Source: Nitrosomonadaceae bacterium (GTDB lineage: Bacteria > Pseudomonadota > Gammaproteobacteria > Burkholderiales > Usitatibacteraceae). From it: a stretch of 7,659 nt of DNA. Shown piece after piece: positions 5,161 through 7,659 of the stretch. The notes under the pieces are model-generated. The model worked only from the letters and a program-made list of their open reading frames with translations, ran no database searches and had not been told where the DNA came from. Location of the stretch: contig JAJTHU010000156.1 of the NCBI GenBank assembly GCA_021300055.1, positions 1-7,659 on the forward strand, in the 5' to 3' direction. The translations under genes and the position numbers were made by a program. Position 1 is the first letter of the stretch. Each line of letters opens with the position of its first letter.

Positions 5161-7659
5161 ATGAAGAAAGAAGGCTTCTGGAGCAAAGACTGGTTTTTCG
5201 GTCTTGTGATCGTGATTGTGGTGTTCGCGCTGAGCGTCACCACCAACTTCTTTAGTGCGCTTGAAACCCGCGCCTACGACTGGGGCGTATCGGCCACCTC
5301 CAAGCCGGTGTCTGATCGGATTGCGGTGATTGCCATCGACGATCAATCTATCGCCAATCTCGGTCGCTGGCCTTGGTCACGGGACATTCACGCCGGCATG
5401 ATCGACAAGTTGGCAGGAGCCAAAGCGAAGGTCATCGGCCACACCGTGTTTTTCTTCGAGCCGCAGCTTGACCCCGGATTGCAATACATCAACAAATTGC
5501 TTGGGGTCTATGGCAAGGGTGCCGCACCGGTCGAAGACGCCGCTACGGCATTGAAGGGTAGGCCTGCACCGCTGGCTTCTTCCAATCCGATCGTCGCGGA
5601 AATGGGCCCTATCCTGCTCGAGGCAGAGCAAGCCCTGAACACGGACCGGCGCTTAGCTGAGAGCCTGAAGAACGCTGGCAATGTCGTTCTGCCGCTGAAC
5701 TTGGGCGCGTCTGAAATTCAGCCCAACGGTCGCCCCGACAAGCCACTCCCTGATTACGTGAAGGGTAGCGTCGTGGCAGGTGCATCAGGCGGCGGAATCT
5801 TTGCTAGCGAGCGCCCCGGCTATCCCATCGAATTGCTCGGCAATGTGGCTGCGTCGGTTGGTGATCTGAGCCTCATCAACGACGTCGACGGTGGCGTCCG
5901 CCGTGATATCACGACGGTCGATTTCTTCAACACCCAACAGTTCCCTTCGCTCGCGCTCGCCATCGCCGCGAAGAGCCTCAATCTCGGCGCGAAGGATATC
6001 AAGGTCGTTCCTGGTGAAAGCGTCACGCTCGGTAACTTGCGCATCGTCACCGATAGTGCAGGGCTGATGTTCCCGTATTTCTACAAAGACCTCGGCCCGA
6101 GCAAGCCGGCAATCCCGATCGATTCCTTCTTCGATGTTTACTCCGGAAAGATTCCTGCGGCCAAGTACCAAGACAAGATCGTCCTCATCGGCGCGACTGC
6201 GGGCGGCATCGGCCAACAGACGGTTACACCAATCGGCACGCTGTCTGCGGTAGAAACCCTCGCGCATTCGGTGTCTTCGATTTTGCAGCAGCACTTTTTC
6301 CGTACCCCGGCGTGGGGTGTTTGGGTGAAGCTCGCCGCGCTGCTGTTGGTGGCGGCATATCTCATCGCAGTGTTGCCACGCTTGCGCGCGGGGCCGGCAG
6401 CGTTGATCTCGCTGGGCGTGTTGGTTCTGTTGTTCGGCGCTCACTTTGGGCTGATGATGGGTTCCGGCATTTGGGTACAGCTGATGTTGCCTGCGGCAAT
6501 GTTGGTCATCGGACATTTATTGCTCACCACCAAACGTTTCTTGGTCACCGAGCGCGGGAAAGAGCAATCTGAGTTAGCTGGCGCGGAATCGAATCGCATG
6601 CTTGGTCTGGCGTTCCAGCAGCAAGGCCAACTCGACATGGCGTTCGACAAGTTCCGCAAGTGCCCAGTAGACGAGCAGGTGCTGGAAAACATCTACTCGC
6701 TCGCGCTCGACTTTGAACGTCGTCGTCAGTTCAACAAAGCCGAGTCGGCATTTGCCTACATCAACCAGCACGATCCGAAGTTCCGCGATGTCGCGGAGCG
6801 TATGAACCGCGCCAAGGCGATGTCGGAAACCATCATCCTCGGTGGCTCCAGCGCAGCGCGCGGCGCGCAGGCGACCATGATGCTCACCGGCGCGGGCGAA
6901 AAGCCGACGTTGGGCCGCTACACCATCGAGAAAGAACTCGGTAAAGGTGCGATGGGTGTGGTCTATCTCGGCAAGGACCCGAAGATTGGTCGCGAGGTGG
7001 CGATCAAGACAATGGCACTCTCGAGCGAATTTGAGGGCGACGAGTTGCAAGAGGCAAAAGATCGGTTCTTCCGTGAGGCTGAGTCCGCAGGGCGCTTGGA
7101 TCACCCCAACATCGTGCGTATTTTCGATGCTGGCGACGAGCACGACCTCGCCTATATCGCGATGGAGTTCTTGAAGGGTAAGGACTTGGTCGACAACACC
7201 AAGATCCCCAACCTGCTACCGTTCGATGAGGTTTGTGACATCTTCGAGAAGGTGGCGAGTGCACTGCACCACGCACACCAGCAGGGTGTTTACCATCGCG
7301 ACATCAAGCCCGCCAACATCATGTACGACCCTGAGGCAAAGGTGCCCAAGGTTGCTGACTTCGGCATCGCGCGTGTGACGGATTCGTCCAAGACCAAGAC
7401 AGGCATGGTGCTCGGCACGCCTTCATATATGTCTCCTGAGCAACTTGCAGGCAAGAGGATCGATGGTCGTTCTGACTTGTTCTCTCTCGGGGTGAGCTTC
7501 TATCAGATGGTGTGCGGCAGACTCCCGTTCCAGGGTGAGTCAATGACCCAGCTGATGTTCGCCATCGCCAACGAGAAGCACCCTGACATCGCAGGATTCA
7601 ATCCGTCGCTGCCTGCGTGGGTCCAGGACTTCATCGACCAAGCGCTTGCCAAAGATGTG
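5161..7659 (+). CDS. CHASE2-sensor membrane Ser/Thr protein kinase (3' end beyond the window)
   Basis: An open frame of 833 codons runs off the right edge. The layout is: TM helix about 11-30; periplasmic CHASE2 domain about 33-375 (AYDWGV near 38, IAVIAIDDQSI from 55, LGRWPWSRDIHAGM from 67); three TM helices about 387-406, 413-435 and 438-460; a cytosolic linker with two TPR-like helical hairpins (about 476-506 and 509-541); and a Hanks-type kinase domain from about 587. Kinase residues are intact: Gly loop LGKGAMGVVY (Gly594, 596, 599), Lys616 in VAIK, Glu639 in the C helix, HRDIKPAN (Asp714, Lys716, Asn719), DFG (Asp733), activation-loop Ser742/Ser743/Thr745/Thr747, and GTPSYMSPE at 752-760. 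Only about the last 15-20 residues of the kinase fold, plus any C-terminal extension, are missing. It should sense an unknown envelope signal through CHASE2 and phosphorylate cytosolic proteins on Ser/Thr. It has its own promoter, so is probably not part of the DUF1800/DUF1501 operon. Confidence 0.95.
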   Translation, partial: MKKEGFWSKDWFFGLVIVIVVFALSVTTNFFSALETRAYDWGVSATSKPVSDRIAVIAIDDQSIANLGRWPWSRDIHAGMIDKLAGAKAKVIGHTVFFFEPQLDPGLQYINKLLGVYGKGAAPVEDAATALKGRPAPLASSNPIVAEMGPILLEAEQALNTDRRLAESLKNAGNVVLPLNLGASEIQPNGRPDKPLPDYVKGSVVAGASGGGIFASERPGYPIELLGNVAASVGDLSLINDVDGGVRRDITTVDFFNTQQFPSLALAIAAKSLNLGAKDIKVVPGESVTLGNLRIVTDSAGLMFPYFYKDLGPSKPAIPIDSFFDVYSGKIPAAKYQDKIVLIGATAGGIGQQTVTPIGTLSAVETLAHSVSSILQQHFFRTPAWGVWVKLAALLLVAAYLIAVLPRLRAGPAALISLGVLVLLFGAHFGLMMGSGIWVQLMLPAAMLVIGHLLLTTKRFLVTERGKEQSELAGAESNRMLGLAFQQQGQLDMAFDKFRKCPVDEQVLENIYSLALDFERRRQFNKAESAFAYINQHDPKFRDVAERMNRAKAMSETIILGGSSAARGAQATMMLTGAGEKPTLGRYTIEKELGKGAMGVVYLGKDPKIGREVAIKTMALSSEFEGDELQEAKDRFFREAESAGRLDHPNIVRIFDAGDEHDLAYIAMEFLKGKDLVDNTKIPNLLPFDEVCDIFEKVASALHHAHQQGVYHRDIKPANIMYDPEAKVPKVADFGIARVTDSSKTKTGMVLGTPSYMSPEQLAGKRIDGRSDLFSLGVSFYQMVCGRLPFQGESMTQLMFAIANEKHPDIAGFNPSLPAWVQDFIDQALAKDV

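Noticed and set aside
5785..6516. A 243-codon open frame on the minus strand inside the CHASE2/TM region
   Set aside because: It is fully antisense to a clear CHASE2-kinase frame and its product is rich in Arg, Gln, His and Asp with no recognisable motif. It is a shadow of GC-biased codon use.

Overview
The window looks like chromosomal DNA of a moderately GC-rich Gram-negative bacterium, most likely a betaproteobacterium of the Burkholderiales type. The reasons are an oxalate/formyl-CoA gene pair, a Sec/Tat-exported DUF1800-DUF1501 pair, and a CHASE2-sensor Ser/Thr kinase of a kind known from that group. The taxonomic call is an inference from gene content and protein style, not from a marker gene. 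All genes are on the + strand and coding density is high. No tRNA, rRNA, mobile element, CRISPR array or phage gene was seen.

Layout. (1) Positions 2-340 hold the 3' end of a family III CoA-transferase, very probably formyl-CoA transferase (frc). It is followed after 21 nt by a complete 309-aa gene (362-1291) related to methionyl-tRNA formyltransferase and, more closely, to the 10-formyl-tetrahydrofolate hydrolase domain of ALDH1L1. Together they suggest one-carbon (formyl) handling downstream of oxalyl-CoA/formyl-CoA metabolism. (2) A 160-nt gap (1292-1451) carries a weak terminator-like T-tract, a sigma70-like promoter and a strong hairpin that would lie at the 5' end of the next mRNA. (3) Positions 1452-5003 hold a tight two-gene operon. 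The first gene encodes a Sec-exported DUF1800 protein with an extra N-terminal DUF5648-like region. The second encodes a Tat-exported DUF1501 protein with the metal-site-like motifs of the alkaline phosphatase/sulfatase superfamily. (4) A 157-nt gap (5004-5160) has two small GC-rich hairpins and an extended -10 promoter overlapping a perfect palindrome. (5) From 5161 to the window edge runs an 833-codon open frame cut off at its 3' end. It encodes a membrane receptor kinase: one TM helix, a periplasmic CHASE2 domain, three TM helices, a TPR-like linker and a Hanks-type Ser/Thr kinase domain with all key catalytic residues.

How the parts may work together. The formyl-CoA pair is a metabolic unit. 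The DUF1800/DUF1501 pair is a conserved exported pair of unknown function. The kinase has its own promoter and probably starts a separate signalling unit. Nothing in the sequence ties the three units together functionally. The least explained parts are the formyltransferase homologue with its altered catalytic triad and the exported DUF1800/DUF1501 pair.
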